Numbered from the stretch's first letter, positions 7,445-16,446 are shown. The stretch is 40,268 nt of DNA from an uncultured Acidobacteriia bacterium (GCA_903900705.1 CAIUOG010000037.1:1-40268), one strand, 5' to 3'. Notes: generated by a model not told the origin, from the sequence alone. Program-made: numbers and translations.

Positions 7445-10099
7445 TTACAGCTTCATCCCTGCGACGATTGCCTGAAATCGAGGTTCCGCATGCAGACTTG
7501 CCAGGGCGGGAAAGAGCTTCACATAAAGCATTCGCCGGTCCCGATGGGCATAGCCTTCTTCGAGTAAAGTAAGAGCCCTGTTTTTATCGCCGCGCAGTGC
7601 GCAGAGCCAGGCGAGTATAGAGGGCGAAGCGACGCCAGCCTGATACTCAGCCTCCATTTTGAGGTAATAGGGCTCGGCGGCGGATGCGTCACCCATCATC
7701 GTTAGGTAGTGCGCATGCATCTCGTCACCCGTGGGGGTGAAGCCGCCGGGTCCGGCACTCTTGCTTTCAATGAGCGTTACCCGGTCCGCCTGCGCGAGTG
7801 CGCGCCGGAACAGCCGGGCGCGTTCGGCGGGCGCAGCGGCGATGGCTGCCTGTGCAAGAGAGTCGCCGAGGTTGTGACGTGCGGCCTGCATGTCGCTCTC
7901 TCCGATCTGGGCTTCGAGAAAACTGATCGATTCCGCGATTCTTCCGGAGAGGAAGTAGTACAGGCCCATGCCGGGAATCGCACCCCGATCATACGGATCT
8001 TCGGCAAAGGCCTGTTCGGCGAGAGGAAGCGCTTCCGCAGTGCGCCCGAACTGCAGCAGCATTCCCGCATAGCGGCGTTTGGCCGCGGGATAACGGGGTT
8101 TGAGGCTGAGCGCCTTGCGGAAGTGCTCTTCGGCCTTTTGCCAATCCCACTGGACCTGCAGAACTATTGCCTGAGCGGCCTGCGCTTCCGGCAACTGCGG
8201 ATCGAGCGCAATGGCGATACCGGCGGCGCGCTGCGCAGCATCCATCATCTGCTGCTGGGGAGTCTGCATGAACGTCATGACGCTCAGGTTGGCTTCCGCC
8301 AGGGTGGCGTAGCCGAGCGCGAACTTCGGATCGAGTTCGACGGCTTTGTTCAGATAAGGCAGCGCTGCTTCGAGACTGGCGCGGGTGAACTCGTCCATCA
8401 ACTGGCGGCCTCGCAGGTAAGAATCGAATGCAGGGCCGTTGGTGGTGGGTCCCGCGGCCACCTGCAATTGTGGATGGAAGCCGGCAGAGCGGAACCAGGA
8501 CGTGAGGAAGCTGGGCAGGGCGGGAGTCAGGACGCTGCCGATTACGCCGCTGCCGGAGACCAGATGCGCTTCCAGTTTCGCGGTTGTGTTCAAGGCCAGT
8601 TCGTTCTCGACGCGAAGCGATTCGCTGGCTTTTGCGTCCAGATTCTCCGTGCCAAAAACGGTTCCGGATTTCAGATCGGTGAGCAGGACCGTGAGGCGCA
8701 ACTGATCGCCCGAGCCGAGCAGACTCCCTTCGACGGCGATGGCTCCGCCTTTCGCGGCCGCACCCGGACGCCGCACCTCGTGCATGGGAACCACGCGAAC
8801 ACCTTCGAGACGCGTCATCCGGCGGATCAGTTCGTTGGAGGTGCCTTTGCAGAGATAGGCCATGGTGGAGTCACCGGTGGCATTCTCGACGTCATAAACC
8901 TGTACGACGGGAATTTCGGCACGCGATGTCGCGAACGTCATGGCGAGGCCCGCGGCCAGAGCGAGCGCACCCGCGAGGCTCAGCGTGACGGGACGTGCCG
9001 CGATGGGGGCCCAAACGCTCTGCAGGCGGGGCTTCCACGCCGGCAGACGAATTCCCTTCCCCGCGGTTACCACCACGGGCGCGGTCGATTCGAGCGCGGC
9101 CACGAATGCTGAGGCACTGGCGAAACGTTCGGAGGGCTGGCCGGCGAGACATTTCAGGATCGCCGCCTGCCAGGCAGGCGGAAGACCGTCACTGCGTTCG
9201 CCAGGGGGAATGGGAGATTCCCAGAGTTTCGCGAAGTAGAGCGACTGCAGCGATTGTGCGGCGAAGGCACGGCTGCGGGTCACCATTTCATCGACGATCA
9301 GGCCGAAGGCGTAGAGGTCTGAGGCGATGGAGGGCTGTTCGTCCCGCAGCAGTTCGGGCGCCATGAAATAGGGCGCGCCCATCTGCTGTTCAATGCGGGT
9401 CTGGAAAAGTTCCTCTTCGGGATTCAGGAGCTTCGCAAGCCCGAAGTCCATCAGCACGACGCGGAGTTGCGGATGGCGCGCGAGCATGATGTTGGAGGGT
9501 TTCAGATCGCGATGAACAATGCCGCGTTCATGCAAAGCGTCCAGACCGTGGGCGATTTGCCGGACCAGTTCCAGGGCAGCGTCGGAAGCAAGCGGGCGTT
9601 CCCGATCAAGCAGCGAGGCCAGACTCTCGCCCTCGATTAATTCCATGGTGTAACAGGGAATGCCGCCATCGCCCTCGACATAGTCGAAAACCCGGCAGAG
9701 GTTTTCATGGGTCACTTCACGGGCCATGCGGATTTCGCGCTCGAAACGCGACCGGGCGTCCGGGGAACGGACCAGTTCGGCGCGCACAGTTTTCAAAGCG
9801 ACGCGCTGGTGAAGGCGTTCGTCAAACGCTTCATAGACTTCACCCATGGCGCCCTGATCGATAAAACGGATGATACGAAAACGGCCTGCCACGAGATTTT
9901 GATCCGCAAATACGCGCGTGCGGCACATGGGTTCCGCAGGGGAAACTTCCCGATCATTGCGGATGAGACTCTGCACGAAGGCGAGGAGGCCGGTATCACC
10001 ACCGCACAGGGATTCGAGCAGCCGGGATTGATCCTGCTCCGGCGCTTCCCGCGCTTTTTCGAAGACGGATTTAATCAGATCCCAGTCACGGGTGGGCAC
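7445..10099 (-). CDS. Membrane-anchored Ser/Thr protein kinase with C-terminal TPR sensor region
   Basis: The protein has 884 residues. The eukaryotic-like kinase domain spans about 74-338, with a glycine loop DQGAMGEVYEAFD, catalytic Lys103 (VALK), H196-R197-D198 (IVHRDLKPSN) and D218-F219-G220 (MDFGLAKLL), so it should be active. One membrane helix lies at about 370-392. Behind it is a region like the TolB/adenylate-cyclase-associated fold (VVQVYDVENATGDSTMAYLCKG...), then TPR repeats to the end (for example LPYLNKAVELDPKFALGYATLAEA). The topology suggests a cytosolic kinase and an outer sensing half. The GTG start at 10099 directly abuts the stop of the ECF sigma gene, so the two are translated together. 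This sigma-kinase pairing is common in Acidobacteria. Likely targets are the sigma factor or downstream products, which is inference. Confidence 0.9.
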   Translation of the reverse strand: MPTRDWDLIKSVFEKAREAPEQDQSRLLESLCGGDTGLLAFVQSLIRNDREVSPAEPMCRTRVFADQNLVAGRFRIIRFIDQGAMGEVYEAFDERLHQRVALKTVRAELVRSPDARSRFEREIRMAREVTHENLCRVFDYVEGDGGIPCYTMELIEGESLASLLDRERPLASDAALELVRQIAHGLDALHERGIVHRDLKPSNIMLARHPQLRVVLMDFGLAKLLNPEEELFQTRIEQQMGAPYFMAPELLRDEQPSIASDLYAFGLIVDEMVTRSRAFAAQSLQSLYFAKLWESPIPPGERSDGLPPAWQAAILKCLAGQPSERFASASAFVAALESTAPVVVTAGKGIRLPAWKPRLQSVWAPIAARPVTLSLAGALALAAGLAMTFATSRAEIPVVQVYDVENATGDSTMAYLCKGTSNELIRRMTRLEGVRVVPMHEVRRPGAAAKGGAIAVEGSLLGSGDQLRLTVLLTDLKSGTVFGTENLDAKASESLRVENELALNTTAKLEAHLVSGSGVIGSVLTPALPSFLTSWFRSAGFHPQLQVAAGPTTNGPAFDSYLRGRQLMDEFTRASLEAALPYLNKAVELDPKFALGYATLAEANLSVMTFMQTPQQQMMDAAQRAAGIAIALDPQLPEAQAAQAIVLQVQWDWQKAEEHFRKALSLKPRYPAAKRRYAGMLLQFGRTAEALPLAEQAFAEDPYDRGAIPGMGLYYFLSGRIAESISFLEAQIGESDMQAARHNLGDSLAQAAIAAAPAERARLFRRALAQADRVTLIESKSAGPGGFTPTGDEMHAHYLTMMGDASAAEPYYLKMEAEYQAGVASPSILAWLCALRGDKNRALTLLEEGYAHRDRRMLYVKLFPALASLHAEPRFQAIVAGMKL

Positions 10100-10741
10100 T
10101 TAGTCCGCCCTTTTCAGGTGTCCAACGAGCCAGGCACGGGCGAGTTGCCAGTCACGCCGGATGGTTTTTGCGTCCACGCCAATTACTTCGGCAATTTCGA
10201 CATATGTCAGACCGCCAAAGCAATGTAATTCGACAATCTGCGCCATGCGAGGTTCTTCCTCCCATAAGCGGTCGAGATACCGATTGAAATCGAGCATATC
10301 GACCGGTTGACGGAGGAGATCCGTACTCAGGAAGTCGAGTGTGAGAGCGGGTTCTCCGCTCCCGCGTTTGGCCGCATTTCGGGCGCGCGCGTGGTCGATC
10401 AGAAGCCGCTTCATGGCCTGCGCGGCGGTTGCCAGAAAATGCCCGCGATTCTGCCAGACCAGGTCTTCGCGCTTTGCCAACTGGAGGAAGAACTCGCTCA
10501 CCAGCGCCGTGGCCTGGAGAGTATGATCCTCCCGTTCCGAACGCATGCGGGCCTGCGCGATTTTCTTGAGCTCCGGATACATATAGTCGATGAGCTGAGC
10601 TCGTGCGCCCTCGTCGCCGGCGTTCCAGCGTTGTAACACGCGGGTAATGTCCGAAGGCTCCGTATGAGCGCCTGGCGCTGACTTCTCCGGCGATACTTCG
10701 CGGAACATCGGTTTCACGGTTCTTAACAGGATACTCAACAT
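10100..10741 (-). CDS. ECF-type RNA polymerase sigma factor (TIGR02999-like)
   Basis: This ECF sigma factor has a region 2 (AQLIDYMYPELKKIAQARM..., ATALVSEFFLQLAKREDLVWQNRGHFLATAAQAMKRLLIDHARAR) and a region 4 helix-turn-helix (GLTYVEIAEVIGVDAKTIRRDWQLARAWL). The LLIDHARARNAAKRG signature is typical of the TIGR02999 group found beside Ser/Thr kinases. The protein has about 213 residues from ATG 10741, which has GGGAG 12 nt upstream. GTG 10771 and ATG 10708 are alternatives, and the conserved part begins after about residue 28. It probably directs transcription of an unknown regulon and is presumably controlled by the kinase encoded immediately downstream, since no anti-sigma factor is seen. 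Confidence 0.88.
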   Translation of the reverse strand: MLSILLRTVKPMFREVSPEKSAPGAHTEPSDITRVLQRWNAGDEGARAQLIDYMYPELKKIAQARMRSEREDHTLQATALVSEFFLQLAKREDLVWQNRGHFLATAAQAMKRLLIDHARARNAAKRGSGEPALTLDFLSTDLLRQPVDMLDFNRYLDRLWEEEPRMAQIVELHCFGGLTYVEIAEVIGVDAKTIRRDWQLARAWLVGHLKRAD

Positions 10742-10828
10742 CTTTGCTAAAATCTCCCGAAAAAAATTCACAGGCAGAAAAAAGTCTCTTATTACGTTTG
10801 CGTAAAGGAAGCGCCGAAGCGGACAAGC

Positions 10829-11401
10829 TCAGCGACTGATAAAGAGATTGCCGCGGAGGAGGAAGCGGAGGGGCCAATCGGCGCACCGGGTGATGCCGAT
10901 GCGCGGGGTGACGTCGATCGCGAATTCGACGGGTTGCAGGGGCTCTCGGACGGTAAGCGGGCCACGCGTGAGATCAGCGCCGTAGTGGGCGCGGGTGATG
11001 CCCAGTGCGCGAGCGAGTTTGCCGGGGCCGGAAGTGAGATCGCGCGGAGTCCTGGAGGCGGGACGGCGGGCGCGCATGAGGTGGAGGCCCGCCACGGGTT
11101 CGAGCGCGCGGAGCAGGACGCAACCCGGTGTTCCCGCAGGCTCCGCCACGATGTTCAGGCACTCATGGATTCCGTACGACAGATAAACATAGGCATGACC
11201 GGGCGGGCCGAAGATGACCCGGGTGCGGGGTGTGAGACCGGCGGCGGAATGGGCGGCGAGATCCCCGTGCGCGGTGTAGGCTTCAGTTTCGACGATGATC
11301 CCCGCCGCGTCGCCGTGCACCAGAACCTTGCCGAGCAGTTCGCGGGCGACCGTGATGGTGTCCCTGGCGTAGAAACTGCGCGGCAGGATGGGGCCGGTCA
11401 T
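10829..11401 (-). CDS. mpg: DNA-3-methyladenine glycosylase (AAG/MPG family)
   Basis: The protein has 190 residues. It removes alkylated purines such as 3-methyladenine from DNA as the first step of base-excision repair. The family is evident from LPRSFYARDTITVARELLGKVLV, the catalytic ETEAYTAHGDLAAHSAAGLTPRT with the Glu that activates water, FGPPGHAYVYLSYGIHECLNIV, and LTSGPGKLARALGI near the C-terminus. Length matches bacterial members. Its ATG overlaps the stop of the receiver-DUF3052 gene as ATGA, so it is the last gene of the dxr-rseP-bshC cluster. Downstream there are 57 bp without a gene before the sigma-factor reading frame. Confidence 0.92.
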   Translation of the reverse strand: MTGPILPRSFYARDTITVARELLGKVLVHGDAAGIIVETEAYTAHGDLAAHSAAGLTPRTRVIFGPPGHAYVYLSYGIHECLNIVAEPAGTPGCVLLRALEPVAGLHLMRARRPASRTPRDLTSGPGKLARALGITRAHYGADLTRGPLTVREPLQPVEFAIDVTPRIGITRCADWPLRFLLRGNLFISR

Positions 11402-12159
11402 GTCTTCCTGCGCGCCAAGGCGATGGCGCTCCAGTGGCCGTCAATAGAGCAGATTTTGTAATCGACCAGGCCCGCGTCGATGGCGGATTCCCGCACGAAA
11501 TTCTGCGAGATACCGTTATTCGAACCTTTGCGCCAGAGGAGCCAGAGTTTGGTTTTCGAAGCGAGCGCGCGCATGTGACGGAGCGACGCGAGGAACGGTT
11601 CCGGTTCATGGAGGAACCAAATGGTGACGGGCTGCGGACCGGTGGAGTCTTCGATGAGTTCCGCGCCTTCGGGTAACGTGCCGAGGACGGTCCGGTAGTC
11701 GCGAGGAGGATCGATCACGCCAACGGTGGAACCGGGCCGCACACCCATTTTCTGCGCGGCGGTACGGCCTTTGTAGCGGTCCATCATCTGAAGAGGGACC
11801 ACGGGCTGCCGCGATTCAGTCACAGCCACGCCACCGAGTTCTTCGAGGGTGGTGTAGGTGGCATCCGGGAGGAGTTGGCGAATGGCGGACACCTTGTCGG
11901 ACCCGCCGCCGACAAACACGATGGGGATGTGGCGGGTGGACTTGCGGCCACGGAGCCAGACGGCCACTTCGCGGCCATGGCTGGGCAGACGGCTGAGGTC
12001 AATGATCAGGACATCCGGGGGATTTTGGGAGATGGCGCGGGTGACGGAGCCGCCGTCGATCTCATTGCCGTAGTCAGGTTCGTAACCGGCGGTGCGAACG
12101 GCCTGGAGAAGCGGGCCGGCTTCTTCCGGTCTCCAGTGGATGATGCGTGCGCGTTTCAC
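11398..12159 (-). CDS. Receiver-like domain fused to DUF3052
   Basis: The likely start is GTG 12159 (or GTG 12168); residues coded further upstream are an Arg/Ser/Pro-rich antisense stretch of bshC. The 253-residue product has an N-terminal CheY-like fold to about residue 110 (RARIIHWRPEEAGPLLQAV...; DVLIIDLSRLPSHGREVAVWL; IPIVFVGGG), with an Asp at the usual phosphorylation strand. The C-terminal half (AQKMGVRPGSTVGVIDPPRDY..., VTIWFLHEPEPFLASL, LWLLWRKGSNNGISQNFVR..GLVDYKICSIDGHWSAIAL) resembles the DUF3052 family, whose function is unknown. It lies 25 bp after bshC and overlaps mpg by 4 bp, so it is co-transcribed with both. Confidence 0.72.
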   Translation of the reverse strand: MKRARIIHWRPEEAGPLLQAVRTAGYEPDYGNEIDGGSVTRAISQNPPDVLIIDLSRLPSHGREVAVWLRGRKSTRHIPIVFVGGGSDKVSAIRQLLPDATYTTLEELGGVAVTESRQPVVPLQMMDRYKGRTAAQKMGVRPGSTVGVIDPPRDYRTVLGTLPEGAELIEDSTGPQPVTIWFLHEPEPFLASLRHMRALASKTKLWLLWRKGSNNGISQNFVRESAIDAGLVDYKICSIDGHWSAIALARRKT

Positions 12160-12184
12160 GGGAACCACCGCCGGAAAGATGGTA

Positions 12185-13762
12185 TCAGAGGACGGCGAAC
12201 TGATGATCCGGACACTCCACGCGGACCTGCCGGTAGACTTCTTCCACCAGGCCGGGGCCGAACTTCGCGAGAAACGGAATGATGGAGTAGAGGCGCTCCT
12301 GAAGGTGATCGTCCGGGAAGACCGTGCCGCTGAGCATGGCGGAATCGCGCTGCGCCTGCTCGTCTTTGGCGAGAATCTGGACGGCCGTCTTGCGGGTGAT
12401 CTTCGCGACCTGATATTCGATCTTGCGGCGGCTGGTGGCGAGCGCGGTGACAAGCGACGGGTCGAAGGCGGCGAGGTCGGCACTGAAGGCGTCGAGCGCC
12501 TGCGCGACGGTGGTTTTGGTGGTTTCGAGACTCCGGGTCAGGCCCGGCGGAACGAGCCGGGCTGCGACGGTTTCGCGGAGGGTCTGCTCGCGCACCATCA
12601 GGTCCTGCGGCTGGAAGCGATACTTCGCCATGCGCTTGGCGGCGCGTTCGTCCACCAGCGTGAAGCCGGCGCGCGGGAAGGCCACGGGCTGGCGACCGAG
12701 AAGTTTTTTGTAGAGCACCTGCGATTGCGCGAGGTAAGCGAGTTCCGCAGGTCCGCCGACGTACGCGGCGGTGGGAAACAGATAGTCCTGCAGGACGGGG
12801 CGCAACAGCGCGTTGGGCGAGAGTTCGGCGGCCTTTGCGGCGAGTTCGGCGGTGGTCCACTTCTGCTGGCCGGCGGTGAAGCCATCGGCGGAACGGCGTA
12901 ACGCGAGACGCTGGCCGTCCTTCAGAAGAAACGCGAGGGAAGTTTTACTATCTACAAGAACCTGGGCATGATAGCCGCGTTCGACGAGTTCTTTGCCGCG
13001 GGCCGCGAGGTCGTCAGAAAGCTCATTCATGCGCTCGACGGCCTGCCGCATGAAGGGAGCGGCGATGCCGCGCAGTTCGGAAGACATCGGGTCGATGAGG
13101 ATCAGACCGTAGGGCGCGAACAGTTCGCGAACGAGGGCGGCGAAGGCCGAGCCCATGCTTTGGCCCGGTTGGTAGGCGCGTTCCACGAGGGCGCAGGCTT
13201 CGTCAGCGAACGGGAGGCCTTGGAGAGCCTGGCGAAGCTGCGTGAGGGGAACATCGCCAATGGGCAGTTCGCCAACGGGGATGGAACCGGCATGCGCCGG
13301 GGTGGAAGTCCGGAGGCGGACCGGATGCATCGACTCGCCGAAGACATCGGCGTGGTCCACTTCCGCGAAATCGTGATCCTCGGTGGCCAGCCAGAACATA
13401 GGCACGGCGGGGGTCCCGGACGCGGTGAGTTCGCTGGCAATCCGAATGGCGGTGAGCGCTTTATAAACAGTGTAGGCGGGGCCGGAAAAGAGGCCGACCT
13501 GCTGACCGGTGATGATGGCGGCGGTTCCGGGCCTGGCGAGAATGGCGAGCGAGGGGTTGCCGGGGTTAAGGGGTTCGAGCGCGCGGACAACAGCGGCGCG
13601 GCGCTCATCCGGAAAGGAGAACTGTGCAGCACGGGCGATTTCATCCAGGCTGTTGGGCTGCCAAGGATAAAGGTCCGCAACCCGATCAAAGTGATAGATC
13701 AGATCCGCAAAGAGCTTCGAGGTGTTCGGAAGGTCCGTCTGGCGGACACACGTACACTGCAT
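12185..13762 (-). CDS. bshC: Bacillithiol biosynthesis cysteine-adding enzyme BshC
   Basis: The protein has 525 residues, close to the usual 530-540. BshC is proposed to add cysteine to glucosaminyl-malate, the last step in bacillithiol synthesis. The family is recognised from YHFDRVADLYPWQPNS near the N-terminus, IITGQQVGLFSGPAYTVYKALTAI, FWLATEDHDFAEVDHADVF, and LPNALLRPVLQDYLFPTAAYVGGPAELAYLAQ in the C-terminal half. No bshA or bshB is in the window, so the rest of the pathway must lie elsewhere. It follows rseP by 68 bp on the same strand and precedes the receiver-DUF3052 gene by 25 bp. The presence of bshC suggests the organism uses bacillithiol or a related thiol for redox balance. Confidence 0.9.
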   Translation of the reverse strand: MQCTCVRQTDLPNTSKLFADLIYHFDRVADLYPWQPNSLDEIARAAQFSFPDERRAAVVRALEPLNPGNPSLAILARPGTAAIITGQQVGLFSGPAYTVYKALTAIRIASELTASGTPAVPMFWLATEDHDFAEVDHADVFGESMHPVRLRTSTPAHAGSIPVGELPIGDVPLTQLRQALQGLPFADEACALVERAYQPGQSMGSAFAALVRELFAPYGLILIDPMSSELRGIAAPFMRQAVERMNELSDDLAARGKELVERGYHAQVLVDSKTSLAFLLKDGQRLALRRSADGFTAGQQKWTTAELAAKAAELSPNALLRPVLQDYLFPTAAYVGGPAELAYLAQSQVLYKKLLGRQPVAFPRAGFTLVDERAAKRMAKYRFQPQDLMVREQTLRETVAARLVPPGLTRSLETTKTTVAQALDAFSADLAAFDPSLVTALATSRRKIEYQVAKITRKTAVQILAKDEQAQRDSAMLSGTVFPDDHLQERLYSIIPFLAKFGPGLVEEVYRQVRVECPDHQFAVL

Positions 13763-13830
13763 GGGCTTGAGTCAGGTTAGCAGATGATCGGAAAGCAGTT
13801 GTCGCTTCAGAATACCTGCAGGGCCGGAAG

Positions 13831-15210
13831 CTATTTCGGCCTTTCCGCGGTGCTGTGCGATACGGCGGACGGCATGAGCAGGCCGGGGGTAAAGCGGCGC
13901 GCAATGTCGTTATAGAGCACGAAGACCATCAGCATCATGAGGAAGACGAAGCCCACCTTGAGCATGGCTTCCTTCACGTTGAGGCTGATATCCCGACCCA
14001 TCACCATTTCGATGAGCAGGGTGAGAATCATGGCGCCATCGAGAATCGGGATAGGCAGCAGGTTCAGGATGGCAAGGTTCAGGCTGACCAGGCTCATCAG
14101 CGTGAGGAAGGCCACAGGGCCATCCTGAGCGGCCTGAGTGGCCTGCTGCGCGATGCCGACCGGGCCCTGCAGGTTTTTCGCGGGCATACGGCGTTCGAGA
14201 ATGCCGCCCAGGAGGTCGAGGATCAGCGTGCCGTATTTGCGGTTCTGGCGAAGAGATTCCGAGAGCGCCGCCGGGAAGGAAAGCTGCGTTTTCTGGATGT
14301 GCCACTTCACGTCCGAGGCGACGCCGATCATCCAGCGCGCGGTGCCATCCAGATTCTTAAAGACCGGCACCATAGCGACGGTACGCGTCTGGCCGTCCCG
14401 TTTGTATTCAAGCGTGACGGGTTTGCCGTCGCTTTTGCGGATGATTTCCGGGAGCGTGAAGCGGGAGTGAATGGGCACGCCGTTCACGGTGAGCAGCAAA
14501 TCACCCACCTTAAGGCCCGCCGAGGCCGCGGGCATTCCCGCGGTGACACCGCCGACCTGGATCTCGTTTTGCCCGGCCCAACCGGCGTCACCCATGCCGG
14601 AGCGCTCTTCGAGCACCGGCGTGACGGAAACCGACGAGATCTTGCCCTGGCGCTCATAGCTGACCGTAATGGGGCGGGCGACACTGCTGATTTCCGTGGT
14701 GATGATGTCTTCCCAATCCGGGTTGTCTTTGCCGTTCAGGCGAACGATCCGGTCGCCGGGCTGGAGGCCGGCTTTGGCGGCGGGGGAGTCCGGCATGATG
14801 TGACCGATGACGGCACCGTTGTCGTCGATAATCTTTTCGTAGCGCACCATGAACAGGCCGGTCAGGACGCCGACGGAGAGAACGATGTTCATGAACGGTC
14901 CGGCGAAGGCGATGATCAGCCGCTGCCAGCGGGGCTTCATCATGAAGCCGCAGGGGTCGTTAGCGCTCTCGTCACCTGGCTGGTCTCCGGCCATTTTGAC
15001 GTAGCCGCCGAACAGGAACAGGGAGAACCGGTAGTCGGTGTCGCCGCGCTGAAAACCGAACAGGCGGGGGCCGAAACCGAAACTGAAGATATCCACCCTG
15101 ACGCCGAAGGCGCGCGCGGCCCAGAAATGCCCCAGTTCATGCACCAGGATCATGACCCCGATCAGAACCAGCAACCACCAGATGTTGGAGAGAACAGCCA
15201 GAATATTCAT
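13831..15210 (-). CDS. rseP: RIP metalloprotease RseP (site-2 protease)
   Basis: The protein has 459 residues. The zinc motif HELGH is at residues 24-28 in the first membrane helix (VLIGVMILVHELGHFWAARAFGV), and the second site is NLLPIPILDGAMI in the C-terminal half. Two PDZ domains lie between them (around IMPDSPAAKAGLQPGDRIVRLNG and VTAGMPAASAGLKVGDLLLTVNG). The family cleaves transmembrane segments of anti-sigma factors and signal peptides in the inner membrane. The gene starts 9 bp after the stop of dxr, an arrangement found in many bacteria, so the two are co-transcribed. The final glycine of the usual LDGG is Ala here. Confidence 0.94.
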   Translation of the reverse strand: MNILAVLSNIWWLLVLIGVMILVHELGHFWAARAFGVRVDIFSFGFGPRLFGFQRGDTDYRFSLFLFGGYVKMAGDQPGDESANDPCGFMMKPRWQRLIIAFAGPFMNIVLSVGVLTGLFMVRYEKIIDDNGAVIGHIMPDSPAAKAGLQPGDRIVRLNGKDNPDWEDIITTEISSVARPITVSYERQGKISSVSVTPVLEERSGMGDAGWAGQNEIQVGGVTAGMPAASAGLKVGDLLLTVNGVPIHSRFTLPEIIRKSDGKPVTLEYKRDGQTRTVAMVPVFKNLDGTARWMIGVASDVKWHIQKTQLSFPAALSESLRQNRKYGTLILDLLGGILERRMPAKNLQGPVGIAQQATQAAQDGPVAFLTLMSLVSLNLAILNLLPIPILDGAMILTLLIEMVMGRDISLNVKEAMLKVGFVFLMMLMVFVLYNDIARRFTPGLLMPSAVSHSTAERPK

Positions 15211-15219
15211 TCGGAATCC

Positions 15220-16446
15220 TTATTTTGCCGTCACGGGAACCGGCCCCGTCACTGCAAACGTTACGCCATTGGCTTCAATTACCTGACGCGCCACACGGCG
15301 CGCCGTCTCGTCCACATCCAGAATGTCCGCCACGCCGGCGGGTTCGCGATGGGGCATTTTCTCCAACGTTTGGGCGACTACACGGGCGATGGACGGAAAG
15401 CTGATTCGGCCTTCGAGAAAGGCCTCGACAGCAACCTCATCCGAAGCATTCAGGATACAGGAAGCCGAGCCGCCCATCCGCAGGGAATCGTAAGCAAGGC
15501 CGAGCAGGGGGAACTTGTCGAAATCGGGAGCATGGAAGTCCCACTGGCGGGCCTGGGTCCAGTCGATTTTGGGGACGGGCGCCTGCCAGCGGTCCGGCCA
15601 GGTGAGCGCATACTGAATGGGCATGCGCATGTCAGTAGCGGAAACCTGCGCTATGACCGTTCCATCCTCGTATTCCACCATGGCGTGCACGGTGGATTGC
15701 GGGTGGACAACAACTTCAATATCATCCGGGCCGAAATCGAACAGCCAGCGCGCTTCGATGACTTCGAAACCCTTGTTCATGAGGGTGGCGGAGTCGATGG
15801 TGATGCGGTTGCCCATCTTCCAGGTAGGATGCTTCAGGGCGTCGGCCGGAGTCACGGAGTCGAGGAGTTCTTTTGGAGTCGTCCGAAACGGACCACCGGA
15901 GGCGGTGAGGATGAGCTTTGTTGCCTCGTGGCGGAGTCCCGCGCGAAGGCACTGGTGAGCGCCGTTGTGTTCGGAATCGACGGGAATCATTTCGGTGCCG
16001 TGACGCCGGACGGCATCCATCACAAGCTGACCGCCGGAAACCAGCACTTCCTTGTTGGCGAGCCCCACGCGCTTGCCCCGGCAAACCGCTTCGTAAGTCG
16101 CTTCGAGACCGGCGACGCCGACGATGGAGGACATCACGGTGTCGGCTTCCGGTGCGATGGAGACCTGGACGCGGGCAGCCGCGCCACTCAGTAATTCCGG
16201 GATTCCCGTTTTTGGTAGAAGAGCCCGGAGCCTGGCGATATCTTCGGCGTCCTGCACGACCGCGACCTCGGGTCGAAATTCCAGAATCTGTTTCGCCAGC
16301 AAGTCCACATTCCGTCCGGCTACCAAGGCGAAGACCGAAAAACTCTCCGGATTCTGCCGGACGACATCGAGAGTGTTGGTGCCGATTGACCCTGTGGAAC
16401 CCAGAATCGTAAGCCGGCGGGACTTCGGTGGAGTGCGGGAAGGCAT
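15220..16446 (-). CDS. dxr: 1-deoxy-D-xylulose 5-phosphate reductoisomerase
   Basis: The protein has 408 residues. Dxr converts DXP to MEP with NADPH, the first committed step of the MEP isoprenoid pathway. The N-terminal Rossmann motif is LTILGSTGSIGTNTLDVV. Substrate and metal residues appear in GLANKEVLV, PVDSEHNG (Asp and Glu metal ligands), LILTASGGPFR, ALKHPTWKMGNRITIDSATLMNKGFEVIEA and VVHPQSTVHAMVEY. After PVDSEHN the sequence is GAHQCLRAG, where AIFQCL is more usual. It is the first gene of the cluster with rseP, bshC and others; its promoter should lie in the non-coding stretch 16447-16771. Confidence 0.95.
   Translation of the reverse strand: MPSRTPPKSRRLTILGSTGSIGTNTLDVVRQNPESFSVFALVAGRNVDLLAKQILEFRPEVAVVQDAEDIARLRALLPKTGIPELLSGAAARVQVSIAPEADTVMSSIVGVAGLEATYEAVCRGKRVGLANKEVLVSGGQLVMDAVRRHGTEMIPVDSEHNGAHQCLRAGLRHEATKLILTASGGPFRTTPKELLDSVTPADALKHPTWKMGNRITIDSATLMNKGFEVIEARWLFDFGPDDIEVVVHPQSTVHAMVEYEDGTVIAQVSATDMRMPIQYALTWPDRWQAPVPKIDWTQARQWDFHAPDFDKFPLLGLAYDSLRMGGSASCILNASDEVAVEAFLEGRISFPSIARVVAQTLEKMPHREPAGVADILDVDETARRVARQVIEANGVTFAVTGPVPVTAK

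Noticed and set aside
15960-16000. Dxr motif PVDSEHNGAHQCL instead of the common PVDSEHNAIFQCL as a sign of inactivation
   Set aside because: The Asp and Glu metal ligands and all other active-site motifs are intact, so this looks like lineage variation.
13855-16194. Open frame of 779 codons on the plus strand opposite rseP and dxr
   Set aside because: The translation is His/Asp/Glu/Gly-rich with no domain and spans two well-recognised genes on the other strand.
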